The notes under the pieces are model-generated. The model saw only the letters and a list, made by a program, of their open reading frames with translations. It made no database searches and was not told the DNA's origin. The position numbers and the translations under genes were made by a program. A stretch of 43,795 bases of DNA from Mariaggregatimicrobium sp964498785 (GTDB taxonomy: Bacteria; Zhuqueibacterota; Zhuqueibacteria; Thermofontimicrobiales; Thiofontviventaceae). Shown piece by piece: positions 24,847-34,032 of this stretch; position 1 is the first letter of the stretch, and each line of letters starts with the position of its first letter. The stretch spans positions 1 to 43,795 of the forward strand of contig CAZCJL010000056.1 of the NCBI GenBank assembly GCA_964498785.1, written 5' to 3'.

Positions 24847-27800
24847 CTAATCGCCGGAAAGCGCTTTTTGAATTGCCTCAAGCAACTCCCGCAAATCGTA
24901 CGGTTTTTGCAAAAATGGTATTTCATGCGCCTGAATTCCTTCCCATCCCACTTTTTCATCCATATACCCGCTGCTTAATAAAATTCGCAGGCCGGGTTTC
25001 TTTTTCATAAGTTGCTTTGCCAAATCATGCCCGCTTTTATCCGGCAGCACAACATCACTCAACAAAAGATCGAACTGGCCATCTTCCTTATCAAACGTGC
25101 TCAAAGCTTTGGCTGCATTGTCTTCACTAAAAACAGTGTAGTTATGATATGTTAAAATTTTGCTGATAAAATTCCGTACATCTTTTTCATCTTCCACTAA
25201 CAAAATGCGCTCTTTATTGCCCTGGAACGGTTTGATAGGAATGGCTTCAACTTTTTCAACTTCAGCAATATCAGAAATTCCGGGGAAGAACACGCGAAAC
25301 GTTGTTCCGTCTCCTATTTCGCTATCCACTTTTAGCCAACCTTCGTGCTGCTCAACAATTCCATGAACGACCGATAGCCCCAAACCGGTACCACCGCCCA
25401 CCCCTTTTGTGGTAAAAAATGGATCAAAAATCCGTTCCAAAATTTCACCGTCAATTCCTGATCCTGAATCCTGAACGACCAGGCAAACCGCCTTGCCATT
25501 TTCACTGCTTTTGCTATCCGAATTTTCGATTTCAACATTCTCAGTTCGTATAAACAGCTTGCCCCCGTCGGGCATCGCGTCGCGGGCATTTACGGCCAGG
25601 TTCATAATAACTTGTTCCACCTGTGACGGATCGACATAGCAAGAGCCCATATTAGCGTCCAATTCTGTCACAAGGTCGATATCCTCTCCAATGATGCGCT
25701 GAAGCATTTTTTTAATATTCATCACAACATGGTTCAGATTCGTCACCTTTCGTTTCAATGGTTGCTTGCGACTGAATGCCAGCAACTGTTGCGTTAGTGT
25801 AGCAGCCCGATTTCCGGCTGTCAGAATTTCGTTCAAGTCTTCACGCATGGGATTGTTTTGACTGAGACGATACATGGCAAATTCTGCGTTTCCAAGAATT
25901 GCGGTCAGCAAATTATTAAAATCATGCGCAATTCCGCCGGCCAGACGACCGATGGCTTCCATTTTCATCGAATGCCGAAGCTCCTGCTCCAGTTTTTTTT
26001 GTTGCGAAATATCAACCATCACACCAATCATACCGGCAACATTGCCCCGGAGATCATTATATGTTGCCTTGTTGAAAATAAAATCCCGCTGTTTTCCGTC
26101 AGCGCATCGAACCTTTGCTTCGTAAAATTGTTTTCCGGGATTTTTAATTAATTCCATGTCTTTTCGATGGTAGTTAGCAGCCAATTCGTGTGGAATTGCG
26201 TCTGTAAGATCTGCTACTGTTTTTCCGATGATATCTTCCTTTTTCATTCCTAAAATTTCCGATGCAAATGCCTGGTTGCCGCCCTGATATCTGCCTTCAG
26301 TATCCTTATAGAAAACTGGATTTGGCATGGTATCGATAAGTATTTCAAAAAATTTTAGGTGTGACTGAAGTTCATGTTGCATTTTTTTCAATTCGCTGAT
26401 ATCCTGAATAGTCTCCCGCATTCCGATAATTTTACCGTTTGAATCTTCCAACAATCTATCTTCCACCAAAACGCTGAGCGTGGATCCGTCCTTACGAACA
26501 AACAATCGTTCATAACCACTGCCAGTTTCGAGTTGTCCTTTTAATTTATGCTCAATGCTCATGCGGCACGTTTTGTCGGCAAAAAAATTGCAGATGAAAT
26601 TACCGACCATTTCATCGGATTCATATCCCAACATTTCCAATCCGGTTTTATTAATCTGTCGTATCCGGCCATCTGCATCAATTTCGTGGTACCCTACCGG
26701 CGCTTCATTGAAAAGATCCCTGAATTTATTCTCACTTTGAACCAGTGCGATTTCAGCTTTCTCCTTTTCTGTAATATCTTCAAAAATCACACAAAATCGA
26801 TCTTCAGAATCCCACGGTCGATAGACATTACAATGGTAGAGTTTTTTGGTAGGGCTGTGGTACATATCAAATGTTTTTGAAATACCTGTCACTGCCACTT
26901 CACCGTAATTTTCTATCCAGCTTTGTTCGGTGTCCGGCCAAACTTCATGCACGGTTTTACCTGATACCGCATCATTTTTAACGCCTGTTACTCGCTCGTA
27001 CGCATCATTTATATAGATAAACCTGTAACTGATAAATTTGCCTTGTTCATCAAATACGGATTCAAAAAGTACAAATGCATTAATCATACTTTTAAATAAC
27101 CATTGCAACTCATTCGCCTGATCGCGTAATTTTTTTTCTGCAATTTTCCGTTCAGTGATTTCCCGGACAAGACCGATAAATCCCGAAGGCTTTCCATCAG
27201 CTCCGAATACCGGCGTGCCCACTGTTTCGCTTGGGAAAATCCTGCCATCTTTTCTTTTATAATTGATCTCATAAGGTGTGTACAGCCCTCTCGCCTTGAC
27301 ATTGTATCGAATTTTGCCCTGATCTTTGAACTCATCAGAATGTGCATAGATTATTTTCGTTTTTTGGCCCAAAACCTCTTCTGGTCGGTACCCGAACATT
27401 TTTTCAAATGCCGGATTTACTTTAACAATTCTTCTATTTACATCAGCATAAATAAGGGCGTCTGGCAGAGCGCGCAGAATTTCTTCAAGTTCAATTTTCT
27501 TGTTCCTTAATTCATCTTCCGCTTTTTTCCGGTCTGTTATATCCGTGAACATTGCAAACGAACCGGCAAACTCACCATTTTCATCTTTTAGCGGATTTGC
27601 CGAAACCAATAACCATAGAACCGAAGCATCTTTGTGCAGAAATCGCCTCTCGTATTGATCGCGCTTGCCCTGCTCTCTGCGTTTCAACACTTTTTCCTGA
27701 TCCGGCCAATCGTCAGGAAAAATGTATGGCTTTATATCCTTACCTGTCAATTCATCCACAGTATAGCCCAAAATCGCCGCCATTTTTTCATTGACATAGG

Positions 27801-29907
27801 TGGTGCAGTAGTTTTTATCCATCATCCAAATGCCTTCATTGGCGGTATCAACTATTCGGCGATATTTTTCTTCACTCTTTCGAAATTCGTCTTCTGCGCG
27901 CTTGCGCTCTGTGATATCCAGAAACACGGTTTGAGTGGCGGGGTGGCCCTGAAATTCAATTACAGAGCTGTAAATTTCTACCCATCTTGTTTCTCCATTC
28001 CTATGAAGTATTCTGTATTGAGCGTGGGCGGGAATATTTTCGCCTTCAAGTCGCTTCCTGAAGTTGACAAAGAATTCCTCGCGGTCGGCCGGATGGATTA
28101 ACTGGGAGATTTTATCAGCATCGAATGCCATCAATTCTTCAGGGGAATAACCACTAATTCGTTCCATTGGGCTGCTGGCAAAACCTAACCGAACCGGATT
28201 AGCCAGAGCAATAACAACGCCCTGAATAGAACGTTCTACCAGAGTTCTGTATTTTCTCTCGCTTTCTTTCAAAATTTTTTCAGCTTGTTTTCGTTCTCTA
28301 ATATCACGTGAAGCTCCGGCAATTCCGATAAACGCGCCAGACTTATCTCTTAATGGTCGCACACTATTTTCCATCCAGACTGTGGAGCCATCTTTATGAT
28401 AATACTCTATTTCAATAGTGATTAGCCTATCCTCGGCAACAACACTTTTTTCTTCGCGCGGCAACTCTTCTTCATACCTTGCAACCACGGTTTGCAGAGA
28501 TTCCGGCGCAATCATTTCTTCCAGTGATTGTTTCATCCGTTCTTCCGGAGTAAATCCAAGCACTTTTTCAATGGCAGGGCTTACGTAAGTCACTTTAAAA
28601 TTCAGGTCTACAATCCAGATAACATCGGCTGTGTTTTCAGCCAGAAACTTGTATTTTTCTTCGCTCGTCCGCAGTGCAATTTCCATTTGTTTTTGCTGCG
28701 TGATGTCTGTGGCAAACACCGCCGCGTGTTTGACGTTCCTTTTTTCATCAAATACAGGGTAAATAGTATTCAATAAATAACTGCCATCACGTTCATCCTC
28801 AAAACTGACCGCTTTACCGGTTTCAAAAACCTGATTTACATAATCCTCCCTGGATAGCGCAACCTCTTTTGGGAAAAGTTTGTAAAAATTTTTCCCGACT
28901 AACCGCTCCGGAGTTGCATGCATTCTTTCTGCGCCTTTTTCATTGATGGCTAACAACGTTCCGTTTTGTTCCATCAAAGCGAGTGTGTCTATGGGAGCAT
29001 TTACCAGAGTGTGAAGCATGGATGCCTGCTCACGCATTTTAATTTCTTTTTGTTGTTGTTCAGTAATATCATAATGAACGCCAATGCATTTTTCAGGATT
29101 ACCATGTTCATCGGACTGAAATCGCGAGCTGGAACGCAAAATTCGTTCTGCGCCATCCGGGCGAATAATTCGGAAGACCATTGGTTTTGTTTCCTTCTCC
29201 TCAACCATTTCCGCAATTTCGGCGGTCATTCGCTCCATGTCCTCAGGGTGAATAATCTTTTGCATGACTTCTATTAGCGTACCGGTAAAATCCTCTTTAT
29301 TAATACCAGCAATTTTGTACATATTCTCTGACCACACGAGCGAATCATCCCGTAAATTCCATACATAACTGCCCATGCTGGCCACTTCCTGGGCTTGATT
29401 TAATATGCTCTCATTTTCAATCAATAATTGTTCAGTCTGTTTTCGTGCGGTAACATCATTCAGCGTTACCATGTTGGCCGGCTTTCCATTATATGGAATC
29501 ACTTTACCAGAAATTTCAGCGATAATTTTTGTGCCGTTTTTATGTCTAAGTATTCTTTCATATTTCTGTGGCAGTGGGTCGCCATTCATACGTTTTTTAT
29601 GTATGATTAAGGTCGCCTCTCTTTCATCCGGATCGGTGTAATCCAGAAATAACGTATTCACCACTTCTTCCACAGTATAGCCAAGAGCTTTTTCGACAAA
29701 CGGATTGGCATATACAATTTTGTTATCCTGAATAATCACCACAGCCGAATCTACCTGCTCAACAAGCGTGCGAAATAATACATCACTGTCGGTCTGGTCC
29801 TTTTTATCTTGATTGCAAGCTGCCAGCCGCGCTTCCAGTTCAACGACGCGCTGCTTTAGTTTGTCTGTCTCAACCTTTAACAATTCACGAGTTGTTTTTG
29901 GATTCAC
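24847..29907 (-). CDS. Hybrid sensor histidine kinase with ten PAS domains and a receiver
   Basis: The 1686-residue cytoplasmic protein starts with a short coiled coil (about 5-35) and has no membrane segment. Ten PAS/PAC units follow, each ending in a DIT.RK-type linker: about 42-158, 160-288, 290-410, 412-545, 547-673, 675-798, 800-925, 927-1050, 1052-1175 and 1178-1307. The HisKA-type dimerisation box IAHDFNN holds the phospho-accepting His1328. The ATPase domain shows the N box NLAVNARDAM (Asn1440), DSGSGID and GTGLGLS. A C-terminal receiver has EDE near 1573 and the phospho-acceptor Asp1618 in LLLSDVVLP. The GTG at 29907 follows AGGGA eight bases upstream. No separate response regulator or output gene is adjacent, so the output is unknown. 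PAS ligands cannot be read; heme or flavin binding is possible but not shown. Confidence 0.95.
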   Translation of the reverse strand: MNPKTTRELLKVETDKLKQRVVELEARLAACNQDKKDQTDSDVLFRTLVEQVDSAVVIIQDNKIVYANPFVEKALGYTVEEVVNTLFLDYTDPDEREATLIIHKKRMNGDPLPQKYERILRHKNGTKIIAEISGKVIPYNGKPANMVTLNDVTARKQTEQLLIENESILNQAQEVASMGSYVWNLRDDSLVWSENMYKIAGINKEDFTGTLIEVMQKIIHPEDMERMTAEIAEMVEEKETKPMVFRIIRPDGAERILRSSSRFQSDEHGNPEKCIGVHYDITEQQQKEIKMREQASMLHTLVNAPIDTLALMEQNGTLLAINEKGAERMHATPERLVGKNFYKLFPKEVALSREDYVNQVFETGKAVSFEDERDGSYLLNTIYPVFDEKRNVKHAAVFATDITQQKQMEIALRTSEEKYKFLAENTADVIWIVDLNFKVTYVSPAIEKVLGFTPEERMKQSLEEMIAPESLQTVVARYEEELPREEKSVVAEDRLITIEIEYYHKDGSTVWMENSVRPLRDKSGAFIGIAGASRDIRERKQAEKILKESERKYRTLVERSIQGVVIALANPVRLGFASSPMERISGYSPEELMAFDADKISQLIHPADREEFFVNFRKRLEGENIPAHAQYRILHRNGETRWVEIYSSVIEFQGHPATQTVFLDITERKRAEDEFRKSEEKYRRIVDTANEGIWMMDKNYCTTYVNEKMAAILGYTVDELTGKDIKPYIFPDDWPDQEKVLKRREQGKRDQYERRFLHKDASVLWLLVSANPLKDENGEFAGSFAMFTDITDRKKAEDELRNKKIELEEILRALPDALIYADVNRRIVKVNPAFEKMFGYRPEEVLGQKTKIIYAHSDEFKDQGKIRYNVKARGLYTPYEINYKRKDGRIFPSETVGTPVFGADGKPSGFIGLVREITERKIAEKKLRDQANELQWLFKSMINAFVLFESVFDEQGKFISYRFIYINDAYERVTGVKNDAVSGKTVHEVWPDTEQSWIENYGEVAVTGISKTFDMYHSPTKKLYHCNVYRPWDSEDRFCVIFEDITEKEKAEIALVQSENKFRDLFNEAPVGYHEIDADGRIRQINKTGLEMLGYESDEMVGNFICNFFADKTCRMSIEHKLKGQLETGSGYERLFVRKDGSTLSVLVEDRLLEDSNGKIIGMRETIQDISELKKMQHELQSHLKFFEILIDTMPNPVFYKDTEGRYQGGNQAFASEILGMKKEDIIGKTVADLTDAIPHELAANYHRKDMELIKNPGKQFYEAKVRCADGKQRDFIFNKATYNDLRGNVAGMIGVMVDISQQKKLEQELRHSMKMEAIGRLAGGIAHDFNNLLTAILGNAEFAMYRLSQNNPMREDLNEILTAGNRAATLTQQLLAFSRKQPLKRKVTNLNHVVMNIKKMLQRIIGEDIDLVTELDANMGSCYVDPSQVEQVIMNLAVNARDAMPDGGKLFIRTENVEIENSDSKSSENGKAVCLVVQDSGSGIDGEILERIFDPFFTTKGVGGGTGLGLSVVHGIVEQHEGWLKVDSEIGDGTTFRVFFPGISDIAEVEKVEAIPIKPFQGNKERILLVEDEKDVRNFISKILTYHNYTVFSEDNAAKALSTFDKEDGQFDLLLSDVVLPDKSGHDLAKQLMKKKPGLRILLSSGYMDEKVGWEGIQAHEIPFLQKPYDLRELLEAIQKALSGD

Positions 29908-30000
29908 AATTTTAATCCCTGCTTTAATTAAAACACGACTCAGTTAAACACATTTTAAAGCCGCCGAAACGGTTGGAATGTATTATTGAACACCGCAAAA

Positions 30001-30023
30001 GCGCACAGGAGCGATTCACTCCG
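30001..30023 (+). repeat. Inverted partner of the repeat at 24804-24828
   Basis: GCGCACAGGAGCGATTCACT is followed by CCG. It is nearly identical to the complement of 24804-24828, so the two copies flank the kinase gene in inverted orientation. Confidence 0.7.
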
Positions 30024-30309
30024 TAACGTACACCCAGTTTGTGCAATATTTTTATTTTTATTTCAGATTTTTAGGTATTAAAATTTAACAATTTTGAAAT
30101 TAAAATCAAGTAATTTATCTGTAACATCTTTTGCATATAATCTAAAATTCTAAAAAGTAAATTATTATACAATTGTAGACCACTAAACATACAAAAATGC
30201 ACGAAATGTTATTTTTTTATTTTGAATTAAGAACTATTTCGTGTGTTTCGTGGCCAATAAAACTATTTTATCATTTTAGAAATTTAGTCTGCATTATTCA
30301 CAAATCGTA

Positions 30310-30448
30310 CCACAGAAGCACAAAGGTCACAGAGAAACAATAACGTGTGTGCACATTACTTTTCAAACTGAGTTTAGAAAAATACCAGTTACTATTGTTT
30401 GCGTAACGTCTTGAAAATAAAAACTCTGTGTACTCTGAGCCTCTGTGG
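30310..30448. repeat. Imperfect 25-bp inverted repeat element (CCACAGA...CACAGAG)
   Basis: The left arm (30310-30334) starts CCACAGAAGCAC and ends CACAGAG. The right arm (30424-30448) reads as its complement with 20 of 25 positions conserved. The arms enclose 89 bases. Similar CACAGAG-type phrases are, from memory, common in intergenic DNA of many environmental bacteria; their role is unknown. Confidence 0.65.
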
Positions 30449-30629
30449 CTATGACTTTTTTAGGTTTAATATTAATTTCAATTATTCTTTCACTCAAAAA
30501 ACGCAGTGACGCCACGCATCATTTTAAATAGTTGTTGTCTGTTTTTATCAAACCCGAATTTTTCTCAGAAATGTACCATTAATTGGGGCAACCTGGTGAA
30601 CAGAAGCGAAAAGAAGTAAAATTGATTAC

Positions 30630-30662
30630 AAAAGAAAAAGGCTTAAGTTATTCGCTTAAGCC
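30630..30662 (-). terminator. Terminator downstream of tRNA-Leu
   Basis: On the minus strand GGCTTAAG, a 7-base loop and CTTAAGCC (plus-strand arms 30640-30647 and 30655-30662) are followed by TTTTTCTTTT. It lies just past the tRNA gene, on the same strand. Confidence 0.85.
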
Positions 30663-30688
30663 CATCTTTTAGTCAATCTAAATTATCG

Positions 30689-30772
30689 TGCCGAGGGCGG
30701 GAATCGAACCCGCATGAGCCGAAGCTCGCTGGATTTTGAGTCCAGTGCGTCTACCAATTTCACCACCTCGGC
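30689..30772 (-). tRNA. tRNA-Leu (anticodon CAA)
   Basis: On the minus strand the acceptor arms GCCGAGG (5') and CCTCGGC (3', then A) pair fully. The anticodon stem CTGGA/TCCAG encloses CTCAAAA, giving anticodon CAA for UUG Leu codons. A long variable arm (CGAGC-TTCG-GCTC) marks a class II tRNA, and the T arm CGGGTTCGATTCCCG is canonical. The D arm has TTGGTAGAC. CCA is not encoded. A terminator follows directly. Confidence 0.97.
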
Positions 30773-30838
30773 GTGGTCATCATAATATATAACTTTTTTA
30801 CTTAAAGTCAAGAAAAAAATGTAGCATAAATTTTTGTC

Positions 30839-30866
30839 TTGACATTTTGATTTATATTTGTAAATT
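30839..30866 (+). promoter_or_regulatory. Candidate promoter upstream of the DUF4416-gpsA-asnS genes
   Basis: TTGACA at 30839-30844 is followed after 16 bases by TAAATT at 30861-30866. A MITE-like element separates it from the first gene, so it could be the ancestral operon promoter. Confidence 0.4.
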
Positions 30867-30880
30867 TATATGTTTCTGTT

Positions 30881-31062
30881 TAACCCAAGTTCACCACACT
30901 ATTTTGGAAAATGTCTCAAGATTGACAAAAATCAAGGCTAACTTCAATATTTATTTTCAAAAAATAGATGTAGTGACCCATTAACCTATTTGTGAACAAA
31001 AAATCGACCTAAGTTTAATTAAAAGGAGTTTATCCTTTAGAAATTGAGGTGAACTTGGGTTA
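30881..31062. mobile_element. MITE-like element with 15-bp perfect inverted ends
   Basis: TAACCCAAGTTCACC at 30881-30895 and its exact complement at 31048-31062 bound 182 bases with no coding capacity. The interior is AT-rich. The structure is that of a miniature inverted-repeat element, placed 15 bases before the DUF4416 start, where it supplies part of the leader and possibly a ribosome site or promoter. I see no clear target duplication and no full-length relative in the window. It could instead be an RNA regulatory structure with long-range pairing. Confidence 0.6.
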
Positions 31063-31077
31063 ATAATAACTAAAATT

Positions 31078-31617
31078 ATGCGACGCCAGATGGGTGAACC
31101 AAATATCGAACATGACGCCAAACTATTTTGCGCAGTAACTTATGCCACTGACAGTATTGAGCTTTCTGTGGTACAGCGTTTGGTTCAGAATTTTGGCGAG
31201 ATCGATTTTCAGTCCGATATGTTTGATTTCAATTTCACAAATTATTATACGCCGGAAATGGGACGCGGCCTGAAAAAACAGTTCTACAGCTTTGAAAAAC
31301 TCATTCGGCCGGAACACTTGAATTCGATCAAGCTGACCTCCAATCAAATTGAATCCGATTATTTACAGGAAGTTAGTCGACAGGTCAATATCGATCCGGG
31401 TTATTTAACGCCGGCAAAAGTTGTGTTGGCAACGACCAAGAATTTCAGTCATCGCATTTATCTGGGAAAAGGAATTTACGGGGATCTGCATTTGCGGTAT
31501 ATGGATGGGAAGTATCGACCCGTGGATTGGACGTATGCTGATTACAAAACCGAGTTAACCCAAAATTTCTTAATGAACATCCGAAAGATACTGCTCCGGG
31601 ATTTAAAAAACCGTTAA
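31078..31617 (+). CDS. DUF4416 family protein
   Basis: The 179-residue product matches the DUF4416 pattern: KLFCAVTYATDSIEL near the N-terminus, FGEIDFQSDMFDFNFTNYYTPEMG at about 39-62, LKKQFYSFEKLIRPEHL, IKLTSNQIE, NIDPGYLTPAKVVLATTKNF, HRIYLGKGIYGDLHL and a C-terminal WTYADYKT. The biochemical function of this family is not known to me. It lies 25 bases before gpsA and is probably co-transcribed with gpsA and asnS. The ATG directly follows the MITE-like element and no good Shine-Dalgarno is seen in the few bases between them. Confidence 0.85.
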   Translation: MRRQMGEPNIEHDAKLFCAVTYATDSIELSVVQRLVQNFGEIDFQSDMFDFNFTNYYTPEMGRGLKKQFYSFEKLIRPEHLNSIKLTSNQIESDYLQEVSRQVNIDPGYLTPAKVVLATTKNFSHRIYLGKGIYGDLHLRYMDGKYRPVDWTYADYKTELTQNFLMNIRKILLRDLKNR

Positions 31618-31642
31618 TCCAAAAGCAAGGGAAACGACTTTT

Positions 31643-32668
31643 ATGAAAATGAAAGACAAATACAATGTCTCTGTGTTAGGCGCAGGTAGTTGGGGAACAG
31701 CGCTGGCGCTTGTTCTTGCTGAAAATGAACATGCGGTAACGCTGTGGGAATTCCGCCCCGATGCGGCTGATAATCTGAATAAAACACGGGTTAATAGTGA
31801 ATTTCTCCCGGACATCCCGATCCCCGCGTCAATCCGAATTACCAGTAATCTGGAAGAAGCGTGTGATACGCAGGACATCATCGTGGTCGCTGTTCCGTCG
31901 CATGTGGTGCGGTCGGTGAGTGAGCAAATCAGTGGAATTGGCGGTTCAAAGGAGGCTGTTTACGTGAATGTGGCAAAAGGTGTGGAAAATGAAACCCTGT
32001 TTCGGATGTCGCAGGTGTTGAAAGAAACAATTCAGTGGATTGATAACAAGCAGATCGTGACGTTGTCCGGTCCCAGTCACGCGGAGGAAGTGAGTCGTCG
32101 TATTCCCACGGCAATTGTGGCGGCGGGTCATGATTTGCTCGCTGCGGAAATTATCCAACATGCGTTCATGAATATGTTCTTTCGGGTGTATACAAATGAA
32201 GATATCATTGGCGTGGAGCTTGGCGGCGCGTTGAAAAACGTCATTGCCATCGCGGCGGGAATTTGCGATGGTGCGGGATTTGGCGACAACACAAAGGCAG
32301 CGTTGCAGCCACGGGGACTTGCTGAAATCGCACGCCTGGGAGTAACAATGGGCGCCAAAGCGATTACTTTTGCCGGGCTGTCGGGAATGGGCGATCTGAT
32401 CGTGACATGTATGAGCAAACACAGCCGGAATCGTCATGTGGGGGAACAAGTTGGCAGGGGACGGAAATTAGAGGACATTTTAAATGAAATGGTGATGGTC
32501 GCCGAAGGGGTAAAAACAACCCGTTCTGCGTACGCACTCAGTCAAAAATACGGCATTGAAATGCCGATCACAGAGCAGGTGTATCAAATGCTTTTTGAAA
32601 ATAAAAATGCAAAGCAGGCATTGAACGAATTAATGCAACGCGATCCGAAAAAGGAAAAATTAGGATAA
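31643..32668 (+). CDS. gpsA: NAD(P)H-dependent glycerol-3-phosphate dehydrogenase
   Basis: The 341-residue enzyme reduces dihydroxyacetone phosphate to sn-glycerol 3-phosphate, the backbone of membrane phospholipids, in the cytoplasm. The Rossmann motif VLGAGSWGTALA starts at residue 12. VAVPSHVVR, NVAKGVE and LSGPSHAEEV follow, and the catalytic Lys198 is in GGALKNVIAIAAG. GLAEIARLG and TFAGLSGMGDLIVTC complete the family pattern. Length is normal. AAGGGA lies upstream; an ATG two codons later is an alternative start. It sits between a DUF4416 gene and asnS in a compact operon. Confidence 0.97.
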   Translation: MKMKDKYNVSVLGAGSWGTALALVLAENEHAVTLWEFRPDAADNLNKTRVNSEFLPDIPIPASIRITSNLEEACDTQDIIVVAVPSHVVRSVSEQISGIGGSKEAVYVNVAKGVENETLFRMSQVLKETIQWIDNKQIVTLSGPSHAEEVSRRIPTAIVAAGHDLLAAEIIQHAFMNMFFRVYTNEDIIGVELGGALKNVIAIAAGICDGAGFGDNTKAALQPRGLAEIARLGVTMGAKAITFAGLSGMGDLIVTCMSKHSRNRHVGEQVGRGRKLEDILNEMVMVAEGVKTTRSAYALSQKYGIEMPITEQVYQMLFENKNAKQALNELMQRDPKKEKLG

Positions 32669-32695
32669 TCTGATCTAACAGAACAGGAGTACTTG

Positions 32696-33991
32696 ATGAA
32701 AAACACAACTTATCTCAGCGAAATATCCAAATACGAAGGACAGGAAGTGACAATCAGCGGCTGGCTATATAACATGCGTTCCAGCGGTAAATTACGATTT
32801 TTATTGGTGCGGGATGGCACAGAAACCATCCAGGCGATTGTATCGAAGAAAGATGTTGGTGATGAGATTTTCAATAAATGTGAAAATTTAGCGCAGGAAT
32901 CATCCATCCGGGTAACCGGTAAAGTGGTTAAGGACGAACGCTCACCAATCGGCTACGAAATTCACGTGGCTGATATTGAAGTCGTTCATATTGGCGATGA
33001 ATACCCGATCTCGCCAAAGGAACACGGCACGACATTTTTAATGGATCACCGTCATCTCTGGTTGCGCTCGTCGCGTCAACACGCGATTTTGCGGGTGCGC
33101 CATGAAGTGATCAATGCCATTCGTGATTTTTTCAATGACCGCGGATTCATCAATCTGGATGCGCCGATTTTTACACCTGCGGCATGTGAGGGGACTTCTA
33201 CCCTTTTTGAAACCGATTATTTCGGCAGCAAAGCGTATCTCACGCAAAGCGGACAGCTTTACATGGAAGCCGGCGCAATGGCTTTCGGCAAAGTCTATTG
33301 CTTTGGTCCCACATTCCGTGCGGAGAAATCGAAAACCAGACGACATCTCACTGAATTCTGGATGGTCGAGCCGGAAGTCGCATACATGGACCTCGAGGGC
33401 GACATGGATTTGGCAGAAGAGTTCTTGGAATACGTTATTCAACGAGCCATCAAGAATTGTAAAAAAGAACTGGAAACTCTGGAGCGGGATACCTCGAAAC
33501 TGGAACTGGTGAAACGACCATTTCCACGCATTAGTTATGATGAGGCTGTGGACATCATCAAAAAAGCAGGGCTGGAATTTGAGGACGGCAATGATCTTGG
33601 CGGCACTGACGAGACTGTAATTTCGGAGGCATTTGATCGCCCGGTAATGGTGCACCGGTATCCGGCGGCAGTCAAAGCGTTTTACATGAAAAATGATCCG
33701 GCTGATCCGTCCAAAGCGCTGTGCGTGGATGTACTGGCGCCCGAAGGAGTCGGCGAAGTGATCGGCGGCGGACAGCGTGAAGATGATTTCGAAACATTGA
33801 AAAATAAAATCCTGAGCCATGAACTGCCACTGGAAGCATTCGACTGGTATCTGGACTTACGCAAATATGGCACTGTCCCTCACGCTGGCTTTGGTCTGGG
33901 GCTGGAACGAACCGTGGGCTGGATTTGCGGCTTGAAGCATATCCGCGAAACGATTCCATTCCCGCGAATGATTCACCGGTTGAATCCGTAA
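32696..33991 (+). CDS. asnS: Asparaginyl-tRNA synthetase
   Basis: This 431-residue class IIb synthetase charges tRNA-Asn with asparagine. The N-terminal OB-fold anticodon-binding domain (about 1-105) shows VTISGWLYNMRSSGKLRF. Class II motif 2 is seen in FGPTFRAEKSKTRRHLTEF, the form typical of AsnRS rather than AspRS, followed by WMVEPE. Motif 3 is GFGLGLERTVGWICG near the C-terminus. CAGGAG lies before the ATG at 32696; the TTG just ahead is not needed. A hairpin terminator follows at 34008. Confidence 0.97.
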   Translation: MKNTTYLSEISKYEGQEVTISGWLYNMRSSGKLRFLLVRDGTETIQAIVSKKDVGDEIFNKCENLAQESSIRVTGKVVKDERSPIGYEIHVADIEVVHIGDEYPISPKEHGTTFLMDHRHLWLRSSRQHAILRVRHEVINAIRDFFNDRGFINLDAPIFTPAACEGTSTLFETDYFGSKAYLTQSGQLYMEAGAMAFGKVYCFGPTFRAEKSKTRRHLTEFWMVEPEVAYMDLEGDMDLAEEFLEYVIQRAIKNCKKELETLERDTSKLELVKRPFPRISYDEAVDIIKKAGLEFEDGNDLGGTDETVISEAFDRPVMVHRYPAAVKAFYMKNDPADPSKALCVDVLAPEGVGEVIGGGQREDDFETLKNKILSHELPLEAFDWYLDLRKYGTVPHAGFGLGLERTVGWICGLKHIRETIPFPRMIHRLNP

Positions 33992-34007
33992 GATTGCTAC
34001 TTAAAAG

Positions 34008-34032
34008 ACGGATAAATAGTACTATCCGTTTT
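34008..34032 (+). terminator. Terminator after asnS
   Basis: ACGGATA (34008-34014) pairs with TATCCGT (34023-34029) across an 8-base loop and is followed by a short T-run (TTTT). Confidence 0.7.

Larger units (their letters stand above)
29908..30629. other. Long non-coding region upstream of the PAS kinase with several inverted elements
   Basis: No gene is supported here. The stretch includes the inverted partner of the repeat found past the other end of the kinase (30001-30023), a loose pair CACGAAAT (30200-30207) and ATTTCGTG (30236-30243), and a 25-bp imperfect inverted pair at 30310-30448. The kinase promoter should lie near 29910-30000 on the minus strand, but I see no convincing boxes. 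Confidence 0.6.

Noticed and set aside
33038..33820. 260-codon minus-strand frame opposite asnS
   Set aside because: asnS is certain from class II motifs; the antisense frame has no domain or ribosome site.
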